Origin: Rhizomicrobium sp.
GTDB lineage: Bacteria > Pseudomonadota > Alphaproteobacteria > Micropepsales > Micropepsaceae
DNA: 64,000 nt
Direction: 5' to 3'
NCBI GenBank assembly: GCA_037200985.1
Contig: JBBCGJ010000001.1
Location: 496,001-560,000 of the forward strand
Both the position numbers and the translations under genes were made by a program. Shown here in pieces: positions 25,783-36,346 of the stretch (position 1 is its first letter; each line of letters starts with the position of its first letter). The notes beneath the pieces were generated by a model. It was given only the letters and a program-made list of their open reading frames with translations. It ran no database searches and was not told the origin of the DNA.

Positions 25783-28641
25783 ATGGCGACATCGACGGCG
25801 GCAGGTCAGGCCAAGGACGGATTGTCATTTGGCCCCTTTCATCTTGTTGCGAGCGAAAGGCTCCTCACAAGAGAGGGCGCGCCCGTGGAGATGGGCTCGC
25901 GGGCACTCGATATCCTGATTGCTCTGATTTCCACGCCGAACGCGATCGTCAGCAAAAAAGACCTGATGGCGCGCGTTTGGCCCGACGTCATCGTCGAAGA
26001 GGGCAGCTTGCGGTTTCACATGGCCGGCCTGCGCAAGGCGCTCGGCGATGGAAAGGACGGGGCGCGCTACATCACGACGCTTTCCGGGCGGGGCTATTGC
26101 TTCGTCGCGCCGGTCTGGCGGCCGGGCCTTACCGGCGACGATCCGCCCATCATCGCCGCCGGCTTTCCGCATGCGAATCTGCCGAACCGCCTCAGCCGAA
26201 TGCTCGGACGCGACGAAGATATCCTCAAGCTGTCGGCCCAGCTCAACGCGTCGCGCTTTGTCACGATCATAGGGGCCGGCGGCGTCGGCAAGACGACGGT
26301 CGCGGTCGCGGTGGGACACCACCTGGTCGAAGCCTTCGCGGGCGCCGTGCTGTTCGTCGATCTGGGAATGCTCGGCGATCCCCGCCTGGTGACGACGGCC
26401 GTGGCCTCCATGCTGGGCCTGCCAGTCCAGTCAGACGACGCGACGCCCAATCTGATCGCCTATCTGCGCGACAGGCGGCTCCTCCTGATCCTCGACACCT
26501 GCGAGCATCTCGTCGAAGCGGTGGCGGGTCTCGCGCAAAGCATCGTGGACGTGGCGCCACAGGTCCACATCCTGGCGACCAGCCGCGAAGCGCTTCGGGT
26601 CGAAAGCGAACATATCTACCGGCTGGATGCGCTGGCCTGTCCGCCCGACGACCCGGAGCTCACGGCCGCGGTCCTTCGAACCTTCCCGGCCGCGCAGCTC
26701 TTCGTGGAACGCGCGGCGGCGAGCGGCGCGCGATTGGATGTCGGCGACGCGGAAGCCCTGATCATTGCCGGCATCTGTCGCCGGCTCGATGGGGTGGCGC
26801 TGGCCATCGAACTGGCGGCGCGGCGCGTCGAATCCTATGGACTGAAACAAACCGCCGCGCTTCTCGACCAGCGCCTGACGCTGCTATGGCTGGGATCGCG
26901 AACCGCACCGCCGCGCCAAAAGACATTGCAGGCCACGCTGGACTGGAGCTTCGGGCTCCTTACGGAGCTGGAACGCGTGGTCCTTCGCAGGCTCGCCGTG
27001 TTCGTCGGCCATTTCACGCTCGATGCGGCCCTGGAAGTCGTTACCAGCGCGACGCTCGACAGATCGACGGTCTTCAGCGCCGTCGACAGCCTCGTCGCCA
27101 AGTCGATGGTGGCGGCGCGTCCCGTGGGCGCGATGATGCGCTACCGGCTGCTCGACACCACGCGCGCCTATGTCGCCGACATCGCGGTCGACGACGCCGA
27201 GGCGGCCGACCTGGCCGTGCGCCACGCAGCCTATTATCGCCGGTGGCTGGAGCAGACCGGAGTCGACTGGCCGAGCCTGGCGAGCGGCGAGGAGCGGATT
27301 CCGCACTTCGCCGCCCTCAACAATGTCCGCGTCGCGTTGGAATGGTGTTTTTCCGCGCAAGGAAACGTCGGTATCGGCGCGGGTCTCGCCGCGGCCGCCG
27401 CACCGGTCTTTCTCGCGATGTCGCTGCTGCCGGAATGCCATCGCTGGTCGGAGCGTGCGATCTTCGCGCTCGACGCCGCCGCGCGCAGCGGCCGCAGCGA
27501 GATGCATCTTCAGGCCGCCCTCGGCGTATCCCTGATGTTCATGCGGGGCGGGCACGATGCGGCGCGCGTGGCCCTGGAGAGAAGCTTCGCGATCGCGGAA
27601 GAGCGCGGCGATGCGCTCGACCAGGTGCGGCTGCTCGGTCCGCTCAACATGTTCCATCTGCGCATGGGCAATTTCGCGACCGCCCTGCAATGCGCGAGAC
27701 GTTGTTCCACGGTGGCCGCGACCGTGGAGGATTCCGTCGCGGTTGCACTGGCACACTCCATTTTGGGAATCTCGCTCCATCTTCGCGGCGATCTTGGCGC
27801 CGCTCGCGCCGAACTCGAGGCTGCGCTGGATCGCGGACCGCAGCGCACCACGACGATCTATCTCGGCTTCGAAGGACGGATTCTGGCCAGAGCCATTTCG
27901 GCGCGGAATCTGTGGCTGCAGGGCTATCCGGACCAGGCCATCGCCTGTGCCCGGCTGGCCGTCGAGGAAGCGGCCGCCATGGATCATTCGCTGACCCTGG
28001 CCATCGCGCTGATCTGGGCCATAACGGTGCTTCTGTGGACCGGCGAATTGCAGAGCGCCGAAGCCTATATCGACAGGCTCATGTCGCGCGCCGAGTCCCA
28101 TTCCCTGGCGCCCTATCTCTTGGTCGCCCGGGGGTTCAAAAGCGAAATCGCGATCCGTCGCGGCAAGGCCGCGGATGGAGTCGCAGGCCTGCAGAGTTCT
28201 CTCCAGAAGCTCCACGCCGCGCCTTACGAATTGCTCACGGCCGAGCTCAACCTCTCGCTCGTCGGCGGATTGTCCGCGGTGGGGCGCGGCGATGAAGCGA
28301 TTTCGCTGATCGACGAGGCCCTCGCCGGGGCCGAAACGAGCGGCGGCCTTCTGCACAGTCCCGAACTGTTGCGGATGAAGGGCACCATCCTTGCCGGGCA
28401 GCCCGCATTCAATAGCGACGACGCCGAGGCCTGCTTTTCGCGGGCGCTGGAACTCAGCCGGCGCCAGGGCGCGCGGGCCTGGGAGCTGCGCACCGCGATC
28501 GACGCGGCAAAGCTGATGGCGAATCGCGGTGATGTCGACAGCGCGCGCGGACTTTTGCGGCCGGTGTTCGACGGTTTCGCGGAAGGCCTGGGCACCGCGG
28601 ACATGAAAGCCGCCAGAAGCCTGCTTGCGACGCTGGGCTAG
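25783..28641 (+). CDS. Winged-helix transcriptional regulator with NB-ARC-like ATPase and TPR C-terminus
   Basis: The protein has 952 residues. The N-terminal OmpR/CadC-type winged helix (about 15-110) shows GSRALDILIALI, VSKKDLMARVWPDVIVEEGSL, HMAGLRKALGD and YITTLSGRGYCFV. A STAND/AfsR-like ATPase follows with the P-loop GAGGVGKTTVAVAV (K170), LLILDTCEHLVEAVAGL (Walker B) and LATSREALRVESEHIYRL. The region from about 470 is helical repeats. No transmembrane helix is visible, so it is a cytosolic signal-integrating activator. It is divergent from the epoxide hydrolase/ohr group, an arrangement that suggests it senses the substrate or related stress; the signal is unknown. Its stop overlaps the convergent transglutaminase gene by 4 bp. 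Confidence 0.88.
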   Translation: MATSTAAGQAKDGLSFGPFHLVASERLLTREGAPVEMGSRALDILIALISTPNAIVSKKDLMARVWPDVIVEEGSLRFHMAGLRKALGDGKDGARYITTLSGRGYCFVAPVWRPGLTGDDPPIIAAGFPHANLPNRLSRMLGRDEDILKLSAQLNASRFVTIIGAGGVGKTTVAVAVGHHLVEAFAGAVLFVDLGMLGDPRLVTTAVASMLGLPVQSDDATPNLIAYLRDRRLLLILDTCEHLVEAVAGLAQSIVDVAPQVHILATSREALRVESEHIYRLDALACPPDDPELTAAVLRTFPAAQLFVERAAASGARLDVGDAEALIIAGICRRLDGVALAIELAARRVESYGLKQTAALLDQRLTLLWLGSRTAPPRQKTLQATLDWSFGLLTELERVVLRRLAVFVGHFTLDAALEVVTSATLDRSTVFSAVDSLVAKSMVAARPVGAMMRYRLLDTTRAYVADIAVDDAEAADLAVRHAAYYRRWLEQTGVDWPSLASGEERIPHFAALNNVRVALEWCFSAQGNVGIGAGLAAAAAPVFLAMSLLPECHRWSERAIFALDAAARSGRSEMHLQAALGVSLMFMRGGHDAARVALERSFAIAEERGDALDQVRLLGPLNMFHLRMGNFATALQCARRCSTVAATVEDSVAVALAHSILGISLHLRGDLGAARAELEAALDRGPQRTTTIYLGFEGRILARAISARNLWLQGYPDQAIACARLAVEEAAAMDHSLTLAIALIWAITVLLWTGELQSAEAYIDRLMSRAESHSLAPYLLVARGFKSEIAIRRGKAADGVAGLQSSLQKLHAAPYELLTAELNLSLVGGLSAVGRGDEAISLIDEALAGAETSGGLLHSPELLRMKGTILAGQPAFNSDDAEACFSRALELSRRQGARAWELRTAIDAAKLMANRGDVDSARGLLRPVFDGFAEGLGTADMKAARSLLATLG

Positions 28642-29522
28642 ATGGCCGCGCCGATCGGCACGACGTCGACGCCGACTTCGACGATGTGATCGCCTCCGCC
28701 CGTGACGATGCCGTTGAGCGGCGCGACGTCGCTGTAGTCGCGTCCCCAGGCGAGTGTGACATGGCCCTCGCCGCAGCGCATGTCGTTCGTGGGATCCAGA
28801 TCGATCCAGCCGAAGGGCGGCGCCCATGCCGAGAACCAGGCGTGACTGGCATCGGCGCCGAGCAGGCGCTTCTGGCCCGGCGGCGGCTGCGTCAGCAGAT
28901 AGCCGCTGACATAGCGGCCGGCGAGACCGATGGAGCGCAGGCAGGCGATCCCGACATGCGCCAGATCCTGGCAGACCCCCGAGCGGATCTGGAACGCGCG
29001 GTCGACCGGCGTGCTCGCGTCGGTCACGGTGGTGTCGTACTGGAAGTCCTTGTGGATGCGGGTCATCAGGTCGAGGGCGCCGGCCAGGATCGGCCGGCCG
29101 CGCGGGAAGCTCTGGGCGGCATAGACGGCGATCTCGTCGCGCGCCGCCGTCAAGGGCGAGTCGAAGAGAAACGGGATGGCGTCGCGCGCCGCGCCGTCCT
29201 GCGTGTATCCCAGGCTCGCCCGGACCTGTTCCCAGGGCAAGCTGCCCTCGGCCGCCGGCACGGCCACCGGGCCGACGCCGACCCGGCTTTGCGTTTCGAC
29301 CTCCAGCACGGTGTGCGCCTGATCGATTGCGAACCACTCGGTCTTGTTGCCGAAGGCGTCGGTCACCGCATAGCGCCGGGCCGGCGCCAGGGAGATCTTC
29401 AATTCGCTCGCGGCGACGCGCTGCGTCGGCGTCTCCCGTGGCGTCAGATGGGCCAGGTGGCAGGAATAGGACACGCTCTGCAGATAGCGATAGGTCGTGC
29501 GATGGCGGACCGCGTATTCCAT
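28638..29522 (-). CDS. Transglutaminase-like (BTLCP-type) protein
   Basis: The protein has 294 residues. The N-terminal beta-rich domain starts YAVRHRTTYRYLQSVSYSCHL with the PRETPTQRV turn. The papain-like transglutaminase core has C184 in RSGVCQDLAHVGIACLRSIGLAGRYVSGYL, His in ASHAWFSAW and Asp in WIDLDPTND, so the triad is complete. No signal peptide is present. It is the third gene of a coupled operon (ATP-grasp/alpha-E fusion at 29522 and DUF2126 protein at 32044). Its ATG shares an A with the upstream TGA. Members may cleave or cross-link peptide bonds, but the substrate is not established. Confidence 0.88.
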   Translation of the reverse strand: MEYAVRHRTTYRYLQSVSYSCHLAHLTPRETPTQRVAASELKISLAPARRYAVTDAFGNKTEWFAIDQAHTVLEVETQSRVGVGPVAVPAAEGSLPWEQVRASLGYTQDGAARDAIPFLFDSPLTAARDEIAVYAAQSFPRGRPILAGALDLMTRIHKDFQYDTTVTDASTPVDRAFQIRSGVCQDLAHVGIACLRSIGLAGRYVSGYLLTQPPPGQKRLLGADASHAWFSAWAPPFGWIDLDPTNDMRCGEGHVTLAWGRDYSDVAPLNGIVTGGGDHIVEVGVDVVPIGAAI

Positions 29523-32047
29523 CACGAGGCCTCGCGCGAGGGCGCGGCGCCGGTGCGGCGGCGCGTCGTGTGCTGGAAATAGGCTTCGGCGATCGTATCG
29601 GTGAGATGCGTCATCGTGCTCTCGACCTTGCTCGAGAAATCGGCCAGCGCCGTGCGCTTGCCGGTCTCGTCCGCCTCGGCCAGCACGGGAGAATGGACGC
29701 CGCCGATGGCAAGGCGCAGCGCCGCGGCAATGGCGTTCGCGCTTTCGTGCCGCTGCGCCTGGGTGATGCGCGGGAGCTGATTCAGATTGCGGACGATCGC
29801 CTCGAGCTGGAAAGCCAGGCTGCGCGGGTTGGTGTCGTCGAGCAGCAGCAGGTCCACGAAGGGGGGGGTGTCGAACAGGTTCAGATAGCGCGAACGATAG
29901 GTCATCGCGCTGTCGGCGATTTCCAGCACCGCGCGCATGCGCGGAACCTCCGCCTCCGTCGCCTCGCCGGCTGCCTGCCGCACCAGCCATGCCAGGTCGG
30001 TGGCGCGTTCGATGCGCCGGCCGAGGTCGACGAAAAGCCAGTTCGGTCCGCGCGTCATGTTCTCGGCGCAGAGGCCGGAAAACGCCGCGGACCGGCGCAC
30101 GAGCTGGTCGAGATAGGTCTGGGCGGCCGGCGCGTCGAAGGTCTGCTCGGCGGGCGCGGCTTCCTCCTCGGTCAGGATGCGGATGGTGCGCCAGGTGTCG
30201 AGCGACAGCCGGTCGCGCGCCGACCATGCGGTCCGCCGCACGCGGGCGAGAAGGCGCGGCAGGCCGTCCGGCGAATTGCGATTATAGAGCAGGGTGCGCA
30301 GTTCGGCAAGCAGCTTCTCGTCGTCGCCAGCCGCGGCGGCGCGGATGGCCGCGGTGCCGGCCGGCGAGGCGCGAAACAGGAAGCGGTCGGCGGTATCGGC
30401 CACGACCGCGGCGTCTTCGCCCAACCGCGCGGTCACGGCCCTGAGGACGCGGACCGTACGTTCGGCGCGCTCGGTGTAGCGGCCCAGCCAGAACAGGTTG
30501 TCCATCGCGCGGCTCGGCGGCGCCTCGCCGGTGCGGCGGATCTCGATCGTGCGGTCGTCGCCCTTGAGCAGGCTGAACGTATCGGCGGGTCCGCGGCCGC
30601 ACACCCAGACATCCTTGCTCGCCGCGCCGGACTGGATGGAGAGCGACCTTGCGTGATCGTCCTGCGCCACGCGCACCAGGCCGCCCGGCATCGCGATATA
30701 GCCCCGCGGCGTCCAGGCGGCGAAGACGCGCAGGTTCACCGGCCTGGTGCCGAACTTTCCGTCCTCGAACACCGGCGCCAGGCCGAGCGGCACGGCGTCC
30801 TGCGTTACAATGGTGGCGCCGCGGCGCCGGATGCGGTCCTTGAGCGTGTCGATGTCGCTCAGCGACAGCTCCGCGCCGAGCCTGGCGCTCGACTGACGGG
30901 AAAACAGCGGCCTTGCGTCGAAGGCGTCGCGCACGACGACGCGTTCGAGCCGCGACAAGGCTTCCTTGCGGCCCCATTCGGTGCCGCACCACACGGTCGG
31001 GATGTCGGGCATTTTGAGATCTTCGCCGAGCAGCGCGCGCGCCAGGCCCGGCAGATAGGCGTCCATCGCGGGCGATTCCATGACGCCGCCGCCCAGCGCG
31101 TTGGCCAGCACCACGCTTCCGGCTCGGACCGCGTCGACTAGGCCGGGAATGCCGATCGCCGAATCGCCGCGGAATTCGAGCGGGTCGCAATAATCGGAAT
31201 CGATGCGCCGGAAGATCGCCGCGACGCGCTCCAGCCCCATCAGCGTCTTGAGGAACACCTGTCCGTCGCGTACCGCCAGATCGTCGCCCTCGACCAGCGT
31301 GAAGCCCAGATAATGCGCGAGATAGGCGTGCTCGAAATAGGCCTCGTTGTGTGGCCCCGGCGTCAGAAGGACCGCGCGGCCCTTGCGCTTCTGCGACAGC
31401 GCAAGAATGTGCTCGCGATAGGCGCCGAAGAACGAGGCCAGCCGCCGGATATGCATGTCGTCGAAGAGGTCGGAGAACGTCGCGCCGACGACGATGCGGT
31501 TTTCCAGGGCGTAGCCGATGCCGCTCGGCGCGTCGGCGCGGCTTGCGAGCACGCGCCAGGTGCCGTCGGGCATGCGTGCGAGATCGGCGGAATACAGATG
31601 CACATGAACGCCGTGCGGCGGCGTCAGGCCGACCAGCGGCCGCAGGAACTGGGGATGACCGTGCACCAGATGCGGTGGTAGATGGCCGGCGGCCATCAGC
31701 TTCTGCGGCCCATAGATGTCCTGCAGCACGAGGTTGTTCAGATGGGCGCGTTGTATGACCGCGGCCTCGATGCCGCGCCATTCGTCGGCGCCGATGACGA
31801 AGGGCACGATGTCGAGCTGCCACAGCCGCGCCTGGCCATCGGCGTCGTCGTACACATTATACGTCACGCCGTTGTCGCGGATCATCGCCTGCGCCGCCGC
31901 GCCGCGCCGCGCATAGTCCTCCGCCGGCATCGCGGTCAGCGCGTCGGCCAGCGGCTTCCAGGCGGGCCGCACCGCGCCCGCCGCGTCGCGCAATTCGTCA
32001 TAGCGCGGCAGGCTTCCGGCGGCGGAGGCGACGTCGACTTGGCTCAT
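29522..32047 (-). CDS. Circularly permuted ATP-grasp protein fused to an alpha-E domain
   Basis: The protein has 841 residues. Residues about 40-490 are a circularly permuted ATP-grasp type 2 domain (DUF404/DUF407 region): [65 protein letters not shown] and GFRPLxx-like regions near [10 protein letters not shown]. From about 510 the alpha-E domain begins [21 protein letters not shown], its signature. Many genomes encode the two halves separately; here they are one chain. ATP-grasp enzymes form carboxylate-amine bonds, so a peptide-like product is expected, possibly processed by the flanking transglutaminase-like proteins. The ATG overlaps the upstream stop (ATGA). Confidence 0.87.
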   Translation of the reverse strand: MSQVDVASAAGSLPRYDELRDAAGAVRPAWKPLADALTAMPAEDYARRGAAAQAMIRDNGVTYNVYDDADGQARLWQLDIVPFVIGADEWRGIEAAVIQRAHLNNLVLQDIYGPQKLMAAGHLPPHLVHGHPQFLRPLVGLTPPHGVHVHLYSADLARMPDGTWRVLASRADAPSGIGYALENRIVVGATFSDLFDDMHIRRLASFFGAYREHILALSQKRKGRAVLLTPGPHNEAYFEHAYLAHYLGFTLVEGDDLAVRDGQVFLKTLMGLERVAAIFRRIDSDYCDPLEFRGDSAIGIPGLVDAVRAGSVVLANALGGGVMESPAMDAYLPGLARALLGEDLKMPDIPTVWCGTEWGRKEALSRLERVVVRDAFDARPLFSRQSSARLGAELSLSDIDTLKDRIRRRGATIVTQDAVPLGLAPVFEDGKFGTRPVNLRVFAAWTPRGYIAMPGGLVRVAQDDHARSLSIQSGAASKDVWVCGRGPADTFSLLKGDDRTIEIRRTGEAPPSRAMDNLFWLGRYTERAERTVRVLRAVTARLGEDAAVVADTADRFLFRASPAGTAAIRAAAAGDDEKLLAELRTLLYNRNSPDGLPRLLARVRRTAWSARDRLSLDTWRTIRILTEEEAAPAEQTFDAPAAQTYLDQLVRRSAAFSGLCAENMTRGPNWLFVDLGRRIERATDLAWLVRQAAGEATEAEVPRMRAVLEIADSAMTYRSRYLNLFDTPPFVDLLLLDDTNPRSLAFQLEAIVRNLNQLPRITQAQRHESANAIAAALRLAIGGVHSPVLAEADETGKRTALADFSSKVESTMTHLTDTIAEAYFQHTTRRRTGAAPSREAS

Positions 32048-35000
32048 CGGCGATTGGCTGCCCGCCGAAGGTCGAGGGTGTGCGGAAAGTCGGGGTTGGG
32101 ATCTTCCGGCGGCGGCTCGAAGATGCCGCCAGTGAAACCGAAGGGCTCGAAGCGCGCCAGGCGGCGGCCCTCCGCCTCATAGCCGTTGACGGGAAACGTC
32201 ACGTAATTCCGCCCGCCCGGATGGGCCACGTGATAGGTGCAACCGCCCAGCGACCGTTTGCGCCAGCCGTCCCACACTTCGCAGACAAGCGGCGCGTGAC
32301 TCGGGACGGTCGGATGCAGTGCGCTCACCGGCTGCCAGGCGCGGAAGCGCACGCCGCCGACATGCTCGTCGAGCGAGACCGGCTTCAGCGGCACCGCGCG
32401 TCCATTGACAAGAATCTTGTGACGTCCCGCCACCAGGCCCTTCGCTTTCACTTCGAGCCTTTCGACCGAACTGTCCACGAAACGCACCGTGCCTCCGACT
32501 GTTCCCTCCTCGCCCATGACGTTCCAGGGTTCCAGGGCTTGGCGCAGCTCGAGGCCGACGCCGCCATATTGCACCTTGCCGGCGAGCGGGAAGCGGAACG
32601 CCCAATGGGGGCGGAACCAGTCCGCGTCGAAGGCAAAGCCATTGGCGTTCAGGTCGGCGACCACGTCCGCGAAGTCGGCCCATACGAAGTGCGGCAACAT
32701 GAAGCTGTCGTGCAGCGCCGTGCCCCAGCGCACGAGCCTGGTCTGATAGGGCGCCTGCCAGAACCGCGCGACGAGGGCGCGCAGCAGCAGGCCCTGCGCC
32801 AGGCTCATCTCGGGATGCGGCGGCATCTCGAAGCCGCGGAATTCGACAAGGCCGAGCCGGCCGGTCGGCCCGTCGGGCGAGTAGAGCTTGTCGATGCAGA
32901 TCTCGGTGCGATGCGTGTTGCCGGTCACGTCGATCAGCAGGTTGCGGAAGATGCGGTCGACCAGCCAGGGCGGGATGTAGCCCGCGTTCGGCTCGGGCAC
33001 CTGCGCGAAGGCGATCTCCATCTCGTAGAGCGTGTCCAGCCGCGCCTCGTCGATGCGCGGCGCCTGGCTGGTCGGCCCGATGAACATGCCGGAGAAGAGA
33101 TAGGACAGCGACGGATGGTTCTGCCAATAGCCGACCAGGCTGCGCAGCAGATCGGGGCGCCGCAGGAACGGGCTGTCGGCCGGCGTGGCCGCGCCCAGCA
33201 CGATATGGTTGCCGCCGCCGGTGCCGGTGTGGCGGCCGTCGAGCAGGAACTTCTCGGTGCCCAGCCGGGTCTGCCGCGCCTCGTCATAGAGCGCTTCGGT
33301 GATCGCGACCTGGTCGTCCCAGGATTTGGCGGGATGGATGTTGACTTCGATGACGCCGGGATCGGGCGTCACCTTGATGACGTTGATGCGTGGATCGTAG
33401 GGTGGGCCATAACCCTCGACATGGATTGCGGCGCCGAGCTCGGCAGCGGCGTCTTCCACCGCAGCCAGCAGGTCGAGATAGTCCGCCGCGGTTTCGGTCG
33501 GCGGCAGGAAGACGCTGAGGCGCCCGCCGCGTGGCTCGACCGTCAGCGCGGTGCGCACGCTGGCGCCTTCCAGCGGCGGCTCCTGTTCGACTTGCGCCCG
33601 CCGCGCCTCCCAGGCCGCGTCGCGCAGCCCGCCAGAGAGATAGGGCTGGCGATAATCGTCGCGCTCGGGCAGCAGCGGCAGCTTCTCGAACGGATCGGGC
33701 GGCGGCACGAAGGGCCGCGCCGTTGCCGGCAGCCAGGGCAGCGCCTCGAGCGGCAGGCGGTAGCCGACCGGCGAGTCGCCGGGCACCAGATGGAGCCGGC
33801 CGGCGCGCGTCGGCCAGCGCTCGGAGCGCCAGCGCCGCTTGTCGGCCGCGTTCCAGCGCTGCACCGGCAGCACGAATCCCGTCGGCTTGTTCAGCCCGCG
33901 CTCGAACACCCGCGCCAGACGGGCGCGAATTTCCGGGTCGTCCAGCTTGGAGTCGAGTGGATCGACATTGACGGGCAGGCCCCGCTCCTTGCCGAGATAA
34001 TGCCAGGGGTCCTCGTAAGCCTCCATCGCATGGCCGGGATGGATGTCGAGCCGCCGCGCGATGCCGGTGGCGAGATTGCGCGCGTCGTCCACGGTCGGCT
34101 TGTAGTCGTCGCGCTCGCGCGCGATTCGATTGGCGTCGCGCCATAGCGGCACGCCGTCGCCGCGCCAGTAGAGCGCGAAGGCCCAGCGCGGCAGGCTCTC
34201 ACCGGGATACCATTTGCCCTGGCCGTAATGCAGGAAGCCGCCCGGCGCGAAGCGGTCGCGCAGGCGGCGGATCAGCGTGTCGGCCAGGCCGCGCTTGGTG
34301 GGGCCGACCGCCGCCGTGGTCCATTCCGCGCCGTCCATGTCGTCGATCGAGACGAAGGTCGGCTCGCCGCCCATGGTGAGGCGCACATCGCCTTCCTTCA
34401 GCAGCGTATCGATACGGTCGCCCAATCTGTCGATCGCACGCCATTGCTCATCCGAATAGGGCTGGGTGACGCGCGGCGGCTCGACCACGCGACGGATCGA
34501 CATCTCGAATTCGAAGCTGACTTCGCATTCTTCGAGTTCGCCGCTGATCGGCGCGGCGTGGGTCGGATTGGCGGCGCAGGCGAGTGGGATATGGCCTTCG
34601 CCGGCGAACAGGCCTGAGGTCGGATCGAGCCCGACCCAGCCCGCGCCCGGCAGATAGACCTCGCACCAGGCATGCAGGTCGGTGAAATCCTGTTCGGCGC
34701 CGGACGGACCGTCCAGCGACTTCTGGTCCGGTTTGAGCTGGATAAGATAGCCCGACGCAAACCGTGCCGCGAGGCCGAGATGGCGCAGGAGCTGCACCAG
34801 CAGCCAGGCGGAGTCGCGGCACGAACCTGCGCGGCTCTCCAGCGTGAAATCCGGCGTCTGGATGCCGGGCTCCATGCGGATGAGATAGTTGATGTCGCGC
34901 TGAAGCTGCGCGTTCAGGTCGAACAGAAAACCGGTCGTCGGCTTTTCGATGCGCGGCACGGCGGCGAGATAGGCTTCGAAGCGCGGCCCGACCTGAGCCT

Positions 35001-35358
35001 TCTGGAAAAAGGGCTTGAGGTCTTCCAGGACCTCCGGCGCATAGGTGAAGGGGAAAACCTCGGCTTCCGGCTCCAGGAAGAAGTCGAACGGGTTGATGAC
35101 GTTCATCTCCGCCGTCAGGTCGACCGTGACCGTCAGGTGGTCGGTCTTCTCGGGCACGACGATCCGCGCCAGCCAGTTGGACTGCGGGTCCTGCTGCCAG
35201 TTGAGGAAGTGCTGCTCGGGGCCGATCTTCAGGCTGTAGGCCAGGATCGGGGTCCGGCAATGGGGGGCGGGGCGCAGCCGGACGAGCTGGGGGCCGAGGG
35301 TGATCGGCTTGTCGTAGCGGTAGCGGGTGGAGTGGGAGAGGGCGACTTGGATGCTCAT
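32044..35358 (-). CDS. Large transglutaminase-DUF2126 protein
   Basis: The protein has 1104 residues from the ATG at 35358; a GTG two codons upstream is possible and neither has a strong binding site. The N-terminus [16 protein letters not shown] opens a BTLCP transglutaminase module with C180 in [20 protein letters not shown], His in [12 protein letters not shown] and Asp in [11 protein letters not shown]. The remainder (about 300-1104) is DUF2126, with the blocks [40 protein letters not shown] and [16 protein letters not shown], which has a glutamine-synthetase/GCS-like character. It heads the operon with the ATP-grasp/alpha-E and small transglutaminase genes. The cluster is widely conserved but its product is not known. 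Confidence 0.88.
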   Translation of the reverse strand: MSIQVALSHSTRYRYDKPITLGPQLVRLRPAPHCRTPILAYSLKIGPEQHFLNWQQDPQSNWLARIVVPEKTDHLTVTVDLTAEMNVINPFDFFLEPEAEVFPFTYAPEVLEDLKPFFQKAQVGPRFEAYLAAVPRIEKPTTGFLFDLNAQLQRDINYLIRMEPGIQTPDFTLESRAGSCRDSAWLLVQLLRHLGLAARFASGYLIQLKPDQKSLDGPSGAEQDFTDLHAWCEVYLPGAGWVGLDPTSGLFAGEGHIPLACAANPTHAAPISGELEECEVSFEFEMSIRRVVEPPRVTQPYSDEQWRAIDRLGDRIDTLLKEGDVRLTMGGEPTFVSIDDMDGAEWTTAAVGPTKRGLADTLIRRLRDRFAPGGFLHYGQGKWYPGESLPRWAFALYWRGDGVPLWRDANRIARERDDYKPTVDDARNLATGIARRLDIHPGHAMEAYEDPWHYLGKERGLPVNVDPLDSKLDDPEIRARLARVFERGLNKPTGFVLPVQRWNAADKRRWRSERWPTRAGRLHLVPGDSPVGYRLPLEALPWLPATARPFVPPPDPFEKLPLLPERDDYRQPYLSGGLRDAAWEARRAQVEQEPPLEGASVRTALTVEPRGGRLSVFLPPTETAADYLDLLAAVEDAAAELGAAIHVEGYGPPYDPRINVIKVTPDPGVIEVNIHPAKSWDDQVAITEALYDEARQTRLGTEKFLLDGRHTGTGGGNHIVLGAATPADSPFLRRPDLLRSLVGYWQNHPSLSYLFSGMFIGPTSQAPRIDEARLDTLYEMEIAFAQVPEPNAGYIPPWLVDRIFRNLLIDVTGNTHRTEICIDKLYSPDGPTGRLGLVEFRGFEMPPHPEMSLAQGLLLRALVARFWQAPYQTRLVRWGTALHDSFMLPHFVWADFADVVADLNANGFAFDADWFRPHWAFRFPLAGKVQYGGVGLELRQALEPWNVMGEEGTVGGTVRFVDSSVERLEVKAKGLVAGRHKILVNGRAVPLKPVSLDEHVGGVRFRAWQPVSALHPTVPSHAPLVCEVWDGWRKRSLGGCTYHVAHPGGRNYVTFPVNGYEAEGRRLARFEPFGFTGGIFEPPPEDPNPDFPHTLDLRRAANRR

Positions 35359-35394
35359 GGCCACACCATGCCGCAACTGCGAAATGGCCGCTAC

Positions 35395-35447
35395 CCATCC
35401 CGGAAAGCGCCGTCGGGGCGGCGGGAGCCGCCCGCCAGCCGGGATGG
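35395..35447 (-). repeat. Nested inverted repeat between SDR and DUF2126 genes, possible terminator
   Basis: An outer 9-bp pair (CCATCCCGG at 35395-35403, CCGGGATGG at 35439-35447) encloses a second hairpin (GGCGGC 35417-35422, loop GGGA, GCCGCC 35427-35432). It starts right after the SDR stop codon on the minus strand. There is no T tract, so termination would be weak or Rho-dependent; it could also affect translation of the downstream gene. Confidence 0.45.
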
Positions 35448-36212
35448 TTAGTGCGCCGTCTGGGCGCCGTCGATGACGAAGGTCTGGCCGGTGGCAAAGC
35501 TCGCCAGGTCCGAGCACAGATAGAGCACCAGGCCGGTGATCTCCTCCGGCTTGGCGGCTCGGCCGACAGGGCTGTGGGCCAGAAGCGCGGCCCGGAACGC
35601 CGGATCGTCCAGCCAGCGCTGGGTCATCGGCGTCTCCACGAAGCCCGGCGCCAGGGCGTTGATGCGGATGTTCTGCTTGGCGTAATCCAGCGCGCCGGCC
35701 TTGGTGAGGCCGATCACGCCGTGCTTGGCCGCGACATAAGGCGCCATGCCGGGATCGGCGACCAGGCCGGCGATCGAGGCGGTGTTGACGATCGCCCCGC
35801 CGCCCGCTTTCAGCATGTGGCGGATCTCGTATTTCATGCACAGGAACACGCCGAGCAGGTCGACCGCCAGGATGTCGTCGAAAGTGTCGTCCGCCATGTC
35901 GGCCAGCGGCAGGGTAGGCGGCAGGATCCCGGCATTGTTGAAGGCGCAGTCCATGCGGCCGAACGTGGCGACCGTGGCGTCGACGAAGGCGGAGACCTGA
36001 TCGGCCTTGCGCACGTCGCAGCGCTGGAAGAAAGCCCGTCCGCCCGCGTCGTTGACGAGCCTGGCGGTCTCCTCGGCGCGATCGTCGACATCTGCGATGG
36101 CCACGCTCGCGCCCTGCCGACCGAGGGCCAGCGCGGTTGCTCGGCCGATGCCGGTCGCACCGCCCGTGATCAGAACGGCCTTGCCCGTGAAGTCCAGCAG
36201 GCGATCGCTCAT
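35448..36212 (-). CDS. Short-chain dehydrogenase/reductase
   Basis: The protein has 254 residues from the ATG at 36212, preceded by GGAGAG at 4 bp; an upstream ATG at 36224 is less likely. It is a classical [11 protein letters not shown] cofactor loop (16-23), NNAG (92-95), catalytic S146, Y159 and K163 (YVAAK), and the C-terminal [15 protein letters not shown]. The acidic residue after the second strand (ADVDD) suggests NAD rather than NADP. It faces the phosphonate-related oxidoreductase gene across 134 bp, so a role in the same pathway is possible but not shown. Substrate unknown. Confidence 0.88.
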   Translation of the reverse strand: MSDRLLDFTGKAVLITGGATGIGRATALALGRQGASVAIADVDDRAEETARLVNDAGGRAFFQRCDVRKADQVSAFVDATVATFGRMDCAFNNAGILPPTLPLADMADDTFDDILAVDLLGVFLCMKYEIRHMLKAGGGAIVNTASIAGLVADPGMAPYVAAKHGVIGLTKAGALDYAKQNIRINALAPGFVETPMTQRWLDDPAFRAALLAHSPVGRAAKPEEITGLVLYLCSDLASFATGQTFVIDGAQTAH

Positions 36213-36346
36213 GTTTCTCTCCATCCGGCGGTTGGGCGCGACAGCGGATGCCGGGCGCCCATTCGAATCCGTTCTGTCATCGAGACCATATACTTGAGGC
36301 GGTGTTCCGTGCTCGAATCGGCGCTCCCACTCCGAATGACGATGTG

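Noticed and set aside
26884..29337. Long minus-strand open frame crossing the regulator and transglutaminase genes
   Set aside because: It runs antisense to the ATPase regulator and out of frame with the transglutaminase; composition and lack of motifs mark it as a shadow.
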